Source: CAWELS01 sp964468205 (GTDB taxonomy: Bacteria > Acidobacteriota > Terriglobia > Bryobacterales > Bryobacteraceae). From it: a DNA stretch of 64,000 bases. The DNA lies in assembly GCA_964468205.1 (NCBI GenBank), contig CAYXVG010000022.1, forward strand, positions 1 through 64,000, read 5' to 3'. This document shows, piece after piece, positions 7,591 through 17,088 of the stretch. Numbering within the stretch: position 1 is the first letter of the stretch; every line of letters starts with the position of its first letter. A program made the translations under genes and the position numbers. Under the pieces are notes generated by a model. That model searched no databases. It was given only the letters and a program-made list of their open reading frames with translations, and was not told the origin of the DNA.

Positions 7591-8625
7591 CTAGCGCGGT
7601 TCCGGCAGGCCGGCGTCAGTGGAGAGCGAGCGCAGCATCTCCCAGGTGGCCGGATCGAGGGGGATGCCTTCGCGCAGCCGCCGGGATTCGATTCGCCATT
7701 CCGGGTCTCCGGCCACCAGCACCTCGTTGTAGCCGCTGGCGGCGGCAGAGGATTTGAGCGACGCGACGAGCGCTTCCATCCGGGATTGGAGTTCTCCGGG
7801 GGCGAGGAAGCGGTTGGGATCAATCGCCAGGAACATCTGGCTGGTGGACATCGGCCTGTCAAAGATGTAAGTGCCGCCCACGGCGGTGGTCATCGCCCCC
7901 CCGCTCAATACGGCGCAGAGGATCTCGACCATGACGCCAAGCCCGCTGCCCTTGTATCCGCCGAGGGGCATGAGGAGCGCCGCTTCGCGGGGATCGGTGG
8001 TTGGCTCGCCGCGTTCGTTCATCGCCCAGACGGAAGGGATAGCTGGTTCGCGGTTCGCCACCGCGCGGAAGATCTTGTTTTTGGCGACGGTGGTGGTCGC
8101 CATGTCGAGTAACCACGCGCCGGGAGCTTCGCTGGGGACGGAGACGCAGATCGGGTTGGTCCCGATCCGTCCTTCCCTGCCCTGCCACGGCGGGACGGTC
8201 GGGGAGGCGTTGCAAACGACGATGCCGATCATCCCGGCGCTGGAGATCCGCTGTCCCCAGAAGGCGGCGGCGCCGAAGTGATTCGAGTTGCGGGCGGCCA
8301 CCATTCCCAGGCCGTGCTCGCGAGCGAGACGCACCGCGTGGCGGCAGCAGCGGTCAGACACGACTTGGCCGAGGCCGCGACACCCGTCGTAGACGAGGCA
8401 GGCTCCGTTTTCGGATGCGACAGAGCCCTCGGACGCCGGATGTATGTGGCCCCGGCGGATGTGCTCGACGTAGTAAGAAAGGAGGTGGATGCCGTGGGAG
8501 TCGACGCCGCGGATGTTCGCCGCCACCAGCGACTCGGCCACTAACCGCGCGTTTTCGTCCGGGACGCCGAAAGCGGCAAGAATCTTTTGGATGATGGCCT
8601 GTAGATCGGCAGCGGATTTCAGCAA
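7591..8625 (-). CDS. Malate/L-lactate dehydrogenase family (Ldh-type) oxidoreductase
   Basis: An NAD(P)-dependent 2-hydroxyacid dehydrogenase of the malate/lactate/ureidoglycolate family, unrelated to classical lactate dehydrogenase. Recognisable segments are NIRGVDSHGIHLLSYYVEHI near the N-terminus, ARNSNHFGAAAFWG, the IGTNPICVSVPS region, and PLGGYKGSGLGVMVEIL near the end. I chose the TTG at 8625 because an AGGAGA (8640-8635) precedes it by about 9 bases; the frame extends upstream to an ATG at 8682 with no protein-like sequence. It follows the Gfo/Idh gene in the same direction, 126 bases away. Substrate may be a sugar-derived 2-oxo or 2-hydroxy acid. Confidence 0.82.
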   Translation of the reverse strand: MLKSAADLQAIIQKILAAFGVPDENARLVAESLVAANIRGVDSHGIHLLSYYVEHIRRGHIHPASEGSVASENGACLVYDGCRGLGQVVSDRCCRHAVRLAREHGLGMVAARNSNHFGAAAFWGQRISSAGMIGIVVCNASPTVPPWQGREGRIGTNPICVSVPSEAPGAWLLDMATTTVAKNKIFRAVANREPAIPSVWAMNERGEPTTDPREAALLMPLGGYKGSGLGVMVEILCAVLSGGAMTTAVGGTYIFDRPMSTSQMFLAIDPNRFLAPGELQSRMEALVASLKSSAAASGYNEVLVAGDPEWRIESRRLREGIPLDPATWEMLRSLSTDAGLPEPR

Positions 8626-8751
8626 ATTCCCGAGTCTCCTCGACCATGCGCGATCGGCTGCGCCTGGAGAGCGGGATAGCACTGCATGGTCATCGACAGA
8701 TCGTGGCGCGGGGCCGCGGCGGTCTCGCGGCCCAGACGTTCGTCATTCCGG

Positions 8752-10161
8752 TTAGACAATCTTCACCAAGTCCCAGGGTTTGCGATAGGGCCGGAAAAGC
8801 ATTGCATTTGCTTCGCCGTCTCCCGGGAAGGTTTCACTTTCCGCGTCCCATTTCAGTTTCCGGCCTACCTTCGCGGCGATATTGCCGATCAGCGGGGTGA
8901 TGGTTGAGCGGATGCCGCCGAGGATATCGGCGTCCGGCTGCTTGCGGCTGCGGACGGCATCGACGAAGTATTTGCAGTGAAGCGGCGTTGGCTCGTCCTC
9001 GTTCATCTGGAACTTCTCCATCCTAGGCTCCCAGGCGGGCCTGCCGCGCACACCGCGTTCGGCTGCTTTCGGTTCGGGATAGAGTTCCATGCCGATGCGG
9101 TCCACGAACAACGCCGCCTCGGCGCCGTAGAAGGCCATGCCGTGTGGCCGGTCTTCGGGCCCGCGGGCGCCGTAGTAGTTCATGCCGGCGGTCCGGCCCC
9201 CGAGTCCGTGCGAGTTCACGGTGCAGCATTCGTAGCTGAGGATGAAGCCGGGATACTCGTAGGTGGCTTGATGGACATCGGGGAGGTCGCCGGTCTTGTC
9301 CTTGAAGAAACGCCCCCAGGACGAAGCAACGGTCCGGGGATGCTCCGAGTTCATGATCTGGTGAACGCTGTCGAACCGGTGCATGCCGTAGTCCGAGATA
9401 AGGCCGTTGGTGTAATCCATGAAGCTACGGTAGTCGAGCCGGTCGGGATTGAAGGGCTTTTTCGGCGCGGGCCCGAGCCAGAAGTCCCAATCGAGCCCCG
9501 CGGGCACGGGCTGGTCCGGGCTGGGCTTCCGCCTGCCCATGTTGAGGTAGTTCCAGACACGGACGAAGTAGACCTGTCCGATCTTGCCGCTTTTGACGAT
9601 GCGGGCAGCCTCGCGGATGTGATCGGCCGAATGATGCTGGGTGCCGTTTTGCACGATGCGGCCCGTGCGCTTGACGGCGTCGCGGATGGCGCCGGCCTCC
9701 TTGATCGTGTACATGATCGGCTTTTCGAGATAGATATCCTTGCCGGCCTCGCAGGCGAGAACGGCCATTATGGCGTGCCAGGGATCATGCGTACCGATGA
9801 TGACGGCGTCGATTTCCTTGTTGTCGAGAAGGTGGCGAAAGTCTTTGTAGGCGGCCGCGCCGGGAGCCCACTGTTTCGCCCGGTCAATGCGCTGCTGCCA
9901 CACATCGCACAGACCGGTGATTTCGACATTACGGTCGCCGGTGAGGCGCGGGTCGAGTTTGCCGCCGTGATAGTTGGCGGGAGCGACGGCCTGAATGTCC
10001 TCCGGGGTTCCGCGAATGAGGCGCGCATCGAGGCTGCCGCGTCCGCCGCAGCCGATGAGGCCGATGTGGAGCCGGTCATTGGCGCCGGCCACCTTCATGC
10101 GGGAGGCTGCGGTCCAGGCCGTGGTGTTGGCCGAAATCGTGAGAAACGTTCGTCTGTTCAT
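8752..10161 (-). CDS. Gfo/Idh/MocA family oxidoreductase, Tat-exported
   Basis: A 469-residue NAD(P)-linked oxidoreductase that acts on sugars or cyclitols. The N-terminus (MNRRTFLTISANTTAW) is a twin-arginine type signal, so the enzyme is probably exported with its cofactor bound. The Rossmann motif GLIGCGGRGSLDAR follows, then DAVIIGTHDPWHAIMAVLA and the catalytic-lysine motif DIYLEKPIMY. The C-terminal half is the usual alpha/beta substrate domain. The length is typical of the Acidobacteriota and Planctomycetota clade of this family. It sits 56 bases after the E1 gene and may belong to the same transcription unit. Substrate is not determined by sequence. Confidence 0.85.
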   Translation of the reverse strand: MNRRTFLTISANTTAWTAASRMKVAGANDRLHIGLIGCGGRGSLDARLIRGTPEDIQAVAPANYHGGKLDPRLTGDRNVEITGLCDVWQQRIDRAKQWAPGAAAYKDFRHLLDNKEIDAVIIGTHDPWHAIMAVLACEAGKDIYLEKPIMYTIKEAGAIRDAVKRTGRIVQNGTQHHSADHIREAARIVKSGKIGQVYFVRVWNYLNMGRRKPSPDQPVPAGLDWDFWLGPAPKKPFNPDRLDYRSFMDYTNGLISDYGMHRFDSVHQIMNSEHPRTVASSWGRFFKDKTGDLPDVHQATYEYPGFILSYECCTVNSHGLGGRTAGMNYYGARGPEDRPHGMAFYGAEAALFVDRIGMELYPEPKAAERGVRGRPAWEPRMEKFQMNEDEPTPLHCKYFVDAVRSRKQPDADILGGIRSTITPLIGNIAAKVGRKLKWDAESETFPGDGEANAMLFRPYRKPWDLVKIV

Positions 10162-10217
10162 GGGCGCTCCTATCTGTCCGGCAGCTCTTTCTCAAGCGTA
10201 CCGCTACCCGCAGCCTA

Positions 10218-12677
10218 TCAAACGCCCAACCGGTTCCGGCGCGCGAGTTCCTCGAGCGTTTGATTAGTTGTGGGCGAGTGTCCAGGGAGCGGCAGGATGC
10301 GTTCGTGTATCGCGTCGATCAGCCACTCCTTCTGGGGAAAGAACGCCTCTTCGAGTTCGGCGGCCGGGGTGATCCAGTTGCGCGCGCCCACCACGGCCGG
10401 CGGACCGTCGAGGTCGTCAAAACAAAGCTGGGCGAGAGTGGCGGCCACGGTCTGCATGATGCAACCGCGCTCGACAGCCTCGGAGACGAGAAGAACCTTG
10501 CCGGTCTTGCGCACGGATTCGACCAGAGAGTCGTAGTTGATTGGGTTGGCGGTCCGCAGGTCGACGATCTCCGCGGACAGCCCGAACTGAGAGGCCAACT
10601 GATCCGCGGCTTCGACGGCAACATACAGGGCCGGGCCGAAGGTGACGATGGTGAGGTCCTTGCCGCGGCGTTTGACGGAGGGCTCGGAGAGGTCAATTTC
10701 GTAATAGCCCTCGGGCACGCCCGCTTCCTCGAACAGTTCGCCCGTATCGTAGATGCGTTGGCTCTCGAAGAAGACGACCGGATCGGCGCCGGCGAGGGCG
10801 GCGTTCATCATGCCCTTGGCGTCATACGGCGTTACCGGATAGACCACCTTGAGGCCCGGGACATGGTGGACGAAAGCGGTCCAGTCCTGGGAGTGCTGGG
10901 CGCCGTACTTCGAGCCAACTGAGATGCGGAGGACCACCGGCATCGGCGTCTGGCCGCCCGACATGGCCTGCCACTTCGCAAGCTGATTGAAGATTTCGTC
11001 GCCGGCGCGCCCCATGAAATCGGCGTACATGAGCTCGGCCACCACGCGTCCACCTTCCAGGCCATAGCCGACAGCGGCCCCGACAATGCCTGCCTCCGAA
11101 ATGGAGGAGTTGAACAAGCGATGGTACGGGAGCAACTCCGTGAGGCCGCGATAGACGGCGAAGGCTCCTCCCCAGTCGCGGTTTTCCTCGCCGAAAGCGA
11201 CCATCGTGGGATCGATCGTGAAGCGGTGCAGTAGGGCTTCGAAGATTCCGTCGCGGACGTTGTAGGCCTTCATCTTCGGCACAGGTTTGCCGTCGACGAC
11301 GCCCCGGCGGCTCTTGCCCTGGATCTGCCGGACGCGGGGATTCTCCTCCGGCTTCTGGAGCAGCTCCGGCTCGCGGTCCGCAGAGCGCTCCACTTTACGG
11401 TTGGAGAACATGAGGCTGCCGATCAGGTCCGACTGGATGCTGGTCCGGGGGGAGGCATCGAGGTCAACCGCAACACGAAAGACATCGAACACGGTTTGTT
11501 CGGCGCTTTCCCGGACCGCCGCGAGCTCGTCCTCGCGAAAGGAGCCGGCCTCGACAAGCCGCGTTTGAAAGCCCTTGATGCTATCGGCGTGCTCCCACTT
11601 CTCGATTTCCTCCTTCAAGCGGTAGCTGGAGGCATCGGATGGGGAGTGGCCGCTGATCCGGTAGGTAACCGTGTCGAGCAGGACGGGACCGGCGCCTTTA
11701 CGCAAGATGTCGATTTTGCGGCGGAAGGCGTCGACGACGGCCAGCGGATCGTAGCCGTTGATCCGCTCGGCGTGCATCTGGTCGGGATTCACGCCGGCGC
11801 CGATGCGGGCGATGAACTGGCATCCCATAGTCTCGCCGAAGGGCTGCCCACCCATACCGTAGAAGTTGTTCATGCAATTGAAAATGATCGGCAGGCCGCC
11901 GCCGAGGGCCGGATCCCAGAGCTTGCGGTATTGGTCCATGCTGGCGAAGGTGATTCCTTCCCAGACGGGGCCGCAGCCGAACGAAGCGTCGCCGATGTTC
12001 GAGACGACGATGCCCGGCTGGCGATTGACTCTTTTGAACAGGGCCGCCCCGGGCGCGATGGAGCCCGACCCTCCAACAATTGCGTTGTTGGGATAGATAC
12101 CGAAGGGCGGGAAGAAGGCGTGCATGGAGCCGCCGCAGCCAAGGTTGAAGCCGGTTTCGCGAGCGAAGATTTCGCTGAAGGCTCCGTAGGCGAGGTACCG
12201 GACGGCCAGGTCGCGCACCGATCCCTGGTGGCCGTTCTCGAGCGGGCGGAGAATGGCTCCGTCGAGGTACGTCCGCATGATCTCGAGAAGAGACTCGTCG
12301 CTCATCTTCCGGATGGCCGAGAGCCCTTTCGCCAGGATCTCTCCGTGGCTGCGGTGGGAGCCGAAGATGTGATCGTCCGGCCCAAGCAGAAACGACATCC
12401 CCACGGCCGCGGCTTCCTGGCCGATGGACAGATGCGCCGGCCCGCGGTGGTTATATTCGACGCCCTTGTGTGAGCCCTGGAGCTTGATCTGGTTCAGAGT
12501 GTTCTCAAACTCGCGGATCAGGCACATATCGTGGAAGATGTCGAGGAAATCCTGCCGGGAATAGAGTTCCGATTCCTCCGCAAGCGACTTCGAGTAAGCG
12601 TTCACCGGAATTTCGGCGAAGCGGATCGTGTCTTTCGCCAGTACTTTATCGGGCTCGATGATGATCGATTTCGGCAT
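10218..12677 (-). CDS. 2-oxoacid dehydrogenase E1, alpha and beta subunits fused
   Basis: Thiamine-diphosphate-dependent E1 of a pyruvate, acetoin or branched-chain oxoacid dehydrogenase, 819 residues. The alpha part spans about 1-440, including YNHRGPAHLSIGQEAAAVG, SHRSHGEILAKG and the ThDP region GDASFGCGPVWEG followed by NCMNNFYG; the usual GDG is GDA here. After a charged linker, the beta part begins near 475 (MKAYNVRDGIFEALLHR) and contains FGEENRDWGGAFAVYRGL and the transketolase C-terminal domain. E1 alpha and beta are usually separate in related bacteria. It starts 7 bases after the E3 gene stop, forming an E2-E3-E1 operon. The decarboxylated substrate is unknown. Confidence 0.88.
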   Translation of the reverse strand: MPKSIIIEPDKVLAKDTIRFAEIPVNAYSKSLAEESELYSRQDFLDIFHDMCLIREFENTLNQIKLQGSHKGVEYNHRGPAHLSIGQEAAAVGMSFLLGPDDHIFGSHRSHGEILAKGLSAIRKMSDESLLEIMRTYLDGAILRPLENGHQGSVRDLAVRYLAYGAFSEIFARETGFNLGCGGSMHAFFPPFGIYPNNAIVGGSGSIAPGAALFKRVNRQPGIVVSNIGDASFGCGPVWEGITFASMDQYRKLWDPALGGGLPIIFNCMNNFYGMGGQPFGETMGCQFIARIGAGVNPDQMHAERINGYDPLAVVDAFRRKIDILRKGAGPVLLDTVTYRISGHSPSDASSYRLKEEIEKWEHADSIKGFQTRLVEAGSFREDELAAVRESAEQTVFDVFRVAVDLDASPRTSIQSDLIGSLMFSNRKVERSADREPELLQKPEENPRVRQIQGKSRRGVVDGKPVPKMKAYNVRDGIFEALLHRFTIDPTMVAFGEENRDWGGAFAVYRGLTELLPYHRLFNSSISEAGIVGAAVGYGLEGGRVVAELMYADFMGRAGDEIFNQLAKWQAMSGGQTPMPVVLRISVGSKYGAQHSQDWTAFVHHVPGLKVVYPVTPYDAKGMMNAALAGADPVVFFESQRIYDTGELFEEAGVPEGYYEIDLSEPSVKRRGKDLTIVTFGPALYVAVEAADQLASQFGLSAEIVDLRTANPINYDSLVESVRKTGKVLLVSEAVERGCIMQTVAATLAQLCFDDLDGPPAVVGARNWITPAAELEEAFFPQKEWLIDAIHERILPLPGHSPTTNQTLEELARRNRLGV

Positions 12678-12684
12678 TGCGTAT

Positions 12685-14058
12685 TTATACTCCCGCGTGT
12701 TCGGCGGAACCTTGCCGCCCCGCCTGCACGATGGCCTCCTTCAGGGCCTCGGAGACGGTCGGATGAGGGAAGACGATCTCACGTACGTCCGCGACACGCA
12801 TTTCGCTCTCGATGAAGGACGCCGCGGCCATGATGAATTCGCTGGCGCCGTCGCCGACAGCATGCACTCCGAGGATCTGGCCGTAACGGGCGCCGACCAG
12901 CGCCTTGACGAAGCCGGAGCCGCCGTCGTGCTCGATGAGGAACCGGCCGGCCATCGCCATGGGGATCAGCGACTTCCGGTAGCCGACACCCTGATCGCGC
13001 AACTTCTGCTCGGTTGCGCCCACGCCCGCGGCCTCGGGATGGGTGTAGATCACCGCCGGGATGGCTTCGTAGCGGAGCCGGTCATCGTGACCGAACATGT
13101 TGTTCACGGCCACCAAGCCCTCGCGGGTAGCCGCGTGAGCCAGGAGCATCCGTCCCGTCGCGTCGCCGCAGGCCCAGACTCCGGGGATGTTCGTGCGGCC
13201 GCGCTCCGAGGTCCGGATGCCGCGGGCGCTGCAGTCGACTCCGGTTTCCTCGAGCCCGAGGCCCGCAATCCGGGGCGTCCGCCCGGTGGCGTTCAGAACG
13301 GCATCCGCCTCGTAGCTCAGAGTTTGATTGTCCGCGCCGGCGTATTCGACCGCCACACCGCTGATGCGGCTGACCCGGCAGGAGAGGTTCACCTGGACGC
13401 CGCTCTTGCGAGTCTCCTGCAGAAGCCGCTTCGAGACATCCTCGTCGCAGCCGGCGGCCACTTGAGGAAGCATCTCAAACATCGCCACTTCCGCGCCAAC
13501 GGCGGCGAAATAGCTAGCGAATTCGAGGCCGATGTAGCCGGCTCCGATGATGGCGAGCCGGCGCGGAATCTCCCGCAGCTCGAGAATTGAGGTAGAATCG
13601 AGCACCGCCGGCGAATCGATTCCGGGAATCAGCGGGACAGCCGGTTCCGAACCGGTGGCCACCAAGATATTTTTCGTTTCCAACTTGCGGCCATCGGCCT
13701 CGACGGCGCTGCTGGAAGCCAGCCGTCCGGTCGCCTGGATTACCTCGACATTCGATTTTTTGAGCAGCGATTCGACGCCGCGCCTGAGCGTTCCGACAAT
13801 CTTCGTTTTGCGTTCGAGGACTACCGAGGGGTCAAACTCGGGTCCGGAAACGCGGATGCCATACTTCGCGGCCTGGCGAATCTCGGACAGGAGCTTCGAG
13901 GAGCGCAGGAGGGTCTTCGTTGGAATGCAACCCTCATTGAGGCAGGTTCCGCCCAGCGCGCCTTTCTCCACCAGGGCGACTTTCTTGCCCATCCGGCCGG
14001 CATGCGCGGCGGCTTCGTATCCGCCCGGCCCGGCTCCGATCACGACCAAATCGTACAT
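12685..14058 (-). CDS. lpdA: Dihydrolipoyl dehydrogenase (E3)
   Basis: FAD-dependent E3 that reoxidises the dihydrolipoyl group of E2 and passes electrons to NAD+. The 457-residue protein has the FAD-binding GAGPGG (8-13), the redox disulfide Cys39 and Cys44 in GGTCLNEGCIPTK, a second Rossmann motif (IIGAGYIGLEFAS) for NAD, and the C-terminal HPTVSEAL, where His432 is the active-site base. All expected residues are present. Its start codon lies directly after the E2 stop (14059), and the E1 gene follows 7 bases downstream, so it is a dedicated component of this complex. The symbol reflects the family; a second lpd gene may exist elsewhere. Confidence 0.93.
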   Translation of the reverse strand: MYDLVVIGAGPGGYEAAAHAGRMGKKVALVEKGALGGTCLNEGCIPTKTLLRSSKLLSEIRQAAKYGIRVSGPEFDPSVVLERKTKIVGTLRRGVESLLKKSNVEVIQATGRLASSSAVEADGRKLETKNILVATGSEPAVPLIPGIDSPAVLDSTSILELREIPRRLAIIGAGYIGLEFASYFAAVGAEVAMFEMLPQVAAGCDEDVSKRLLQETRKSGVQVNLSCRVSRISGVAVEYAGADNQTLSYEADAVLNATGRTPRIAGLGLEETGVDCSARGIRTSERGRTNIPGVWACGDATGRMLLAHAATREGLVAVNNMFGHDDRLRYEAIPAVIYTHPEAAGVGATEQKLRDQGVGYRKSLIPMAMAGRFLIEHDGGSGFVKALVGARYGQILGVHAVGDGASEFIMAAASFIESEMRVADVREIVFPHPTVSEALKEAIVQAGRQGSAEHAGV

Positions 14059-15396
14059 TCAGTTCTCCTGGTCCGCCATGCCAGCGAGATGGCGGACGTT
14101 TTCGATATTCGCAGTCAGCCGCTGGAGGAACCGGGCGCCGGGAGCTCCGTCAATCACCTGATGATCGCAGGTGAGCGAGAAGCCGATACGGTCGACGAAC
14201 TCCACGGAACCATTGCGGCGGACGGGCTTCAGTTGAATCGCGTTCACGCCGAGGATGGCGACCTGCGGCGGGTTGACGATCGGCGTGAACGCCTCGATCC
14301 CGAGGCTGCCGAGATTGCTCACGGTGAAGGTGCCGCCGGTCATGTCATCGGGGCTCAGGGTTCCGTTCGCGGCCTGTTCGGCCAGCAGATGGATTCGCGC
14401 CGCAAGCTCGGTCAGAGGGAGGCTCCCGGCATCGCGCACCACCGGCACGACGAGCCCGCGGGGGGTGTCGCAGGCGAAGGCGAGGTCGATCTCCTGGCGC
14501 GTGAACACTTCGCCGCCGATCAGCTCGGTGTTTAGCGCGGGCACTTCAAGCAGTGTACGGACGGTGACGTACATCACCAGGTCATTAATGTTGACCGCGC
14601 TTTCCTCGCCGCCTTCCGCTTTGAGCGACGCGCGCGCGGCGAGCAGAGCCGTCGCCTCGGCGCTCGCGTGCATCGTGTACTGGGCAGTCGTGGCCAGAGA
14701 CTCGCGCATTCGCTTCGCGATCGTCTGCCGGATTCCTTGCAGGCGAACGGGAGGGGCGGAGAGATCGGCCGCGCGCAAAGAGTGGTTGATGCCGGAGCCG
14801 GCCCGCCGCGGACGGTGGCCCGCCTTGAGCATCTCCCGCGCCAAGGGCGAGACCCGCGGCGATTTTTCATACGACTCACGGGCATCGGCCTCCAGGATGC
14901 GGCCGTTGGGCCCCGAGCCATGGATGGGGCCGGGATCGAAGTCGTGCTGCCGGGCAAAACGGCGCGCGCGCGGGCTCAGAGACGGGGCCTTGACCGGCGC
15001 TACCGGCGCGGGCGGCGGGGTAGGGGAAGCCGTCTGAGTCCGGACGGGGATGTCCGGCGGCGGAGCAGCCGCCGGTTCGGGGCTTGGCGCGGCCGCGGGG
15101 GCGGGCGGCGCCGTCTCAGCGGTGGGCGTTTGCGGCCGCAGGTGGCCGTAGTCCTCCCCCTCGTCGCCAATCGCGCCAATGTTCGTGAGCACGGGCACCA
15201 GATCCCCGGCGTCGAAGAATGTCGCCAGCAGCTTGCCGCCGGCCGGAGCTTCTACCTCGAAGTTCGCCTTGTCGGTCTCGATCTCGGCGATGATATCGCC
15301 CTCGGCGACTGCATCGCCTGGCTGCGCGAGCCAGTTCACGAGAATGCATTCCTCGACCGTGTTCCCCGGCTGGGGCATCTGGATAGCGGTGACCAT
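14059..15396 (-). CDS. Dihydrolipoyl acyltransferase (E2) of a 2-oxoacid dehydrogenase complex
   Basis: The core subunit, 445 residues. The N-terminal lipoyl domain (1-80) carries the lipoylation Lys43 in EIETDKANFEVEAP. A proline/alanine-rich linker (about 85-140) follows, then a peripheral subunit-binding domain (SPRARRFARQHDFDPGPIHGSGPNGRI, spread over about 140-180). The catalytic domain ends with the DHxxxDG motif (TCDHQVIDGAPGARFL), which contains the catalytic histidine. It is transcribed right after the transaldolase gene (8-base gap) and before E3. Acyl specificity (acetyl, branched-chain or acetoin-derived) cannot be read from these motifs. Confidence 0.9.
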   Translation of the reverse strand: MVTAIQMPQPGNTVEECILVNWLAQPGDAVAEGDIIAEIETDKANFEVEAPAGGKLLATFFDAGDLVPVLTNIGAIGDEGEDYGHLRPQTPTAETAPPAPAAAPSPEPAAAPPPDIPVRTQTASPTPPPAPVAPVKAPSLSPRARRFARQHDFDPGPIHGSGPNGRILEADARESYEKSPRVSPLAREMLKAGHRPRRAGSGINHSLRAADLSAPPVRLQGIRQTIAKRMRESLATTAQYTMHASAEATALLAARASLKAEGGEESAVNINDLVMYVTVRTLLEVPALNTELIGGEVFTRQEIDLAFACDTPRGLVVPVVRDAGSLPLTELAARIHLLAEQAANGTLSPDDMTGGTFTVSNLGSLGIEAFTPIVNPPQVAILGVNAIQLKPVRRNGSVEFVDRIGFSLTCDHQVIDGAPGARFLQRLTANIENVRHLAGMADQEN

Positions 15397-15404
15397 GATC
15401 TAGT

Positions 15405-16439
15405 TCACTGGAACTTTTCGAGCAGTTTCCAGCCTACCTCCGCAAACTGGCTCAGTGTCCGCTGGGTGGCGCCGAAGGCGACGAACTCCTCGGGAGACAT
15501 GCCATCGGGCTCGTAGGAGCGGACGAACTCGGGCATGGTTTTGAGTTTTCCGAGGACGTCTTCCGGAACCGAAAGGCCGATGCGCTCCTCGCGCGGGAGA
15601 TCGCCGGCCATCAAGGGCTCCTGGAACGCCGGGGCGATGGACATGATGAGGTCGGCGCCGGCCAATTCCGTCATGTGATGGGTTCCGCGCAATGCCGCGA
15701 CGAGCAGAACCGCCTCGTAGGCTTCTTGTTGATAGATCGAATAAGCCCGTTTGGTGGCGGCGATTCCGGCTTGTTGGATATCGGATTCCGCGACCGCCGC
15801 CTTGGTATCGTGGGCGACCTCACGCAGGTAATCATCCAACCGGCCGATCATGATCACGGCGAAGCAACGGCCGGGATTGATTCCGTTCGTTTTCGCCCGC
15901 TCGGCTCCTTTCCGGTGCCGCTCGGCGATACCCACGGCTTGCGGGACGGTGAAGCTGACGGTCGCGGTGACCGTGATTCCCTCGGCGACGCATTCCTCGA
16001 GGACGTCGAGGCCCGCCGCCGTCGCCGGCAATTTAACCGCGATATTGGGCGCCCAGCCGTGGAACCGGCGCGCCATCGGCAACATGACCTCGCGATCGCC
16101 CGCGTAGGCCGGATTTACCTGGGCGCACACGTAGCCGCGCTTCCCCTGGCTGCTCTCGAACTCCGGACAGAACATTTGCGCCGCATTGGTGACAACAATG
16201 CGCATCAGCGCTTCGGCCTTCTCTTCCTTGCCTAGACCCTGGCTGAGCACAGCCGCAACCGGTTCCGCCCATACCTGCCGGTTGCTATCCAACGCAACAT
16301 TGCTGAGGAACGGGTTCGTGGTAACGCCGACGGCGCCGCGCTCCAAGCCGAGCTGCAATTCGCGCGGATCCGCCGAATCGTGCCACCAAGTGGTTTTGGT
16401 ATTGCGGATGGCCCATCCGAGGTATCCATGATCTTCCAT
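15405..16439 (-). CDS. Transaldolase family protein
   Basis: A class I aldolase-type enzyme of 344 residues. GVTTNPFLSN (38-47) is the family's N-terminal signature, and Lys136 in IAVKLPATAAG (133-143) is the Schiff-base lysine. The family transfers dihydroxyacetone units between sugar phosphates, or cleaves fructose-6-phosphate in the shorter relatives. The sequence differs from textbook TalB in its N-terminus (KTTWWHDSADPRELQ). It is the second gene of a run that continues into E2-E3-E1, a placement that suggests a catabolic rather than pentose-phosphate housekeeping role. A fructose-6-phosphate aldolase-like or related sugar-phosphate activity is an alternative. Confidence 0.82.
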   Translation of the reverse strand: MEDHGYLGWAIRNTKTTWWHDSADPRELQLGLERGAVGVTTNPFLSNVALDSNRQVWAEPVAAVLSQGLGKEEKAEALMRIVVTNAAQMFCPEFESSQGKRGYVCAQVNPAYAGDREVMLPMARRFHGWAPNIAVKLPATAAGLDVLEECVAEGITVTATVSFTVPQAVGIAERHRKGAERAKTNGINPGRCFAVIMIGRLDDYLREVAHDTKAAVAESDIQQAGIAATKRAYSIYQQEAYEAVLLVAALRGTHHMTELAGADLIMSIAPAFQEPLMAGDLPREERIGLSVPEDVLGKLKTMPEFVRSYEPDGMSPEEFVAFGATQRTLSQFAEVGWKLLEKFQ

Positions 16440-16495
16440 GATTCCGTCTCCTTTTCACGCGGGTCTGATCGGGACTCCGCATTATACACCCGCCT

Positions 16496-16921
16496 TCAGT
16501 TTGGCTCGACGATCTCGAGAGTGATACCGTCGGGATCGGTGAAATAAGCGACCCGGGGACGGCCCTCCATAGACCGCCGCGGCGCGGCGCGAAACGTCAC
16601 GCCCTTCGCCTTCAGCTCTTCGTAGGTCTTGTCGACATCGTCGGTCCAGAAGGCGATATGGGCAGAGCCGACGTTGTTGGTCGAAGTATCGAGGTGCGTT
16701 CCTTCGGGAGAATCGTATTGAATCAGCTCCAGACGGTAGTCGCCAAGGTGAACGAAGGCGATGCGGAGGCGGGCGTTGGGGAAGCCGACGATCGCCGAGA
16801 TCGCCTCTCCTTCCACATCGAAGCGGCGCTCGACTTGAAAGCCGAGAATGTTCGTATAGAAATCGACCGATTTCTCCAGATCGCTCACCGTGAAGCTGGT
16901 GTGATTCAGTGCCGTGATCAC
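16496..16921 (-). CDS. VOC superfamily (glyoxalase I-like) protein
   Basis: A 141-residue protein with two beta-alpha-beta-beta-beta modules of the vicinal oxygen chelate fold. The metal-ligand positions of glyoxalase I or methylmalonyl-CoA epimerase are visible as His7, Glu65, His88 and Glu136. The segment AYFTDPDGITLEIVEPN is the typical C-terminal signature. It may detoxify methylglyoxal formed during triose-phosphate metabolism, or epimerise a CoA ester. It is the first gene of the run leading to transaldolase and the oxoacid dehydrogenase genes, with 56 bases between it and the transaldolase. Specific activity is not assignable. Confidence 0.8.
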   Translation of the reverse strand: MITALNHTSFTVSDLEKSVDFYTNILGFQVERRFDVEGEAISAIVGFPNARLRIAFVHLGDYRLELIQYDSPEGTHLDTSTNNVGSAHIAFWTDDVDKTYEELKAKGVTFRAAPRRSMEGRPRVAYFTDPDGITLEIVEPN

Positions 16922-17088
16922 TCGGACCTCCCGAAACCTGTATTCTACCGGTCTTTCCGGCCGGCGGGGCGGGAGGGCGGGAAGATTCTGCGAATTCCGT
17001 GTCCGGAGACTTGGATTTCAGACTTCAGAATGTTATATGCTTGCCGGACGATGGGTCGCGGAAACCTTCCGCCCTGAGGAGCGCATGT

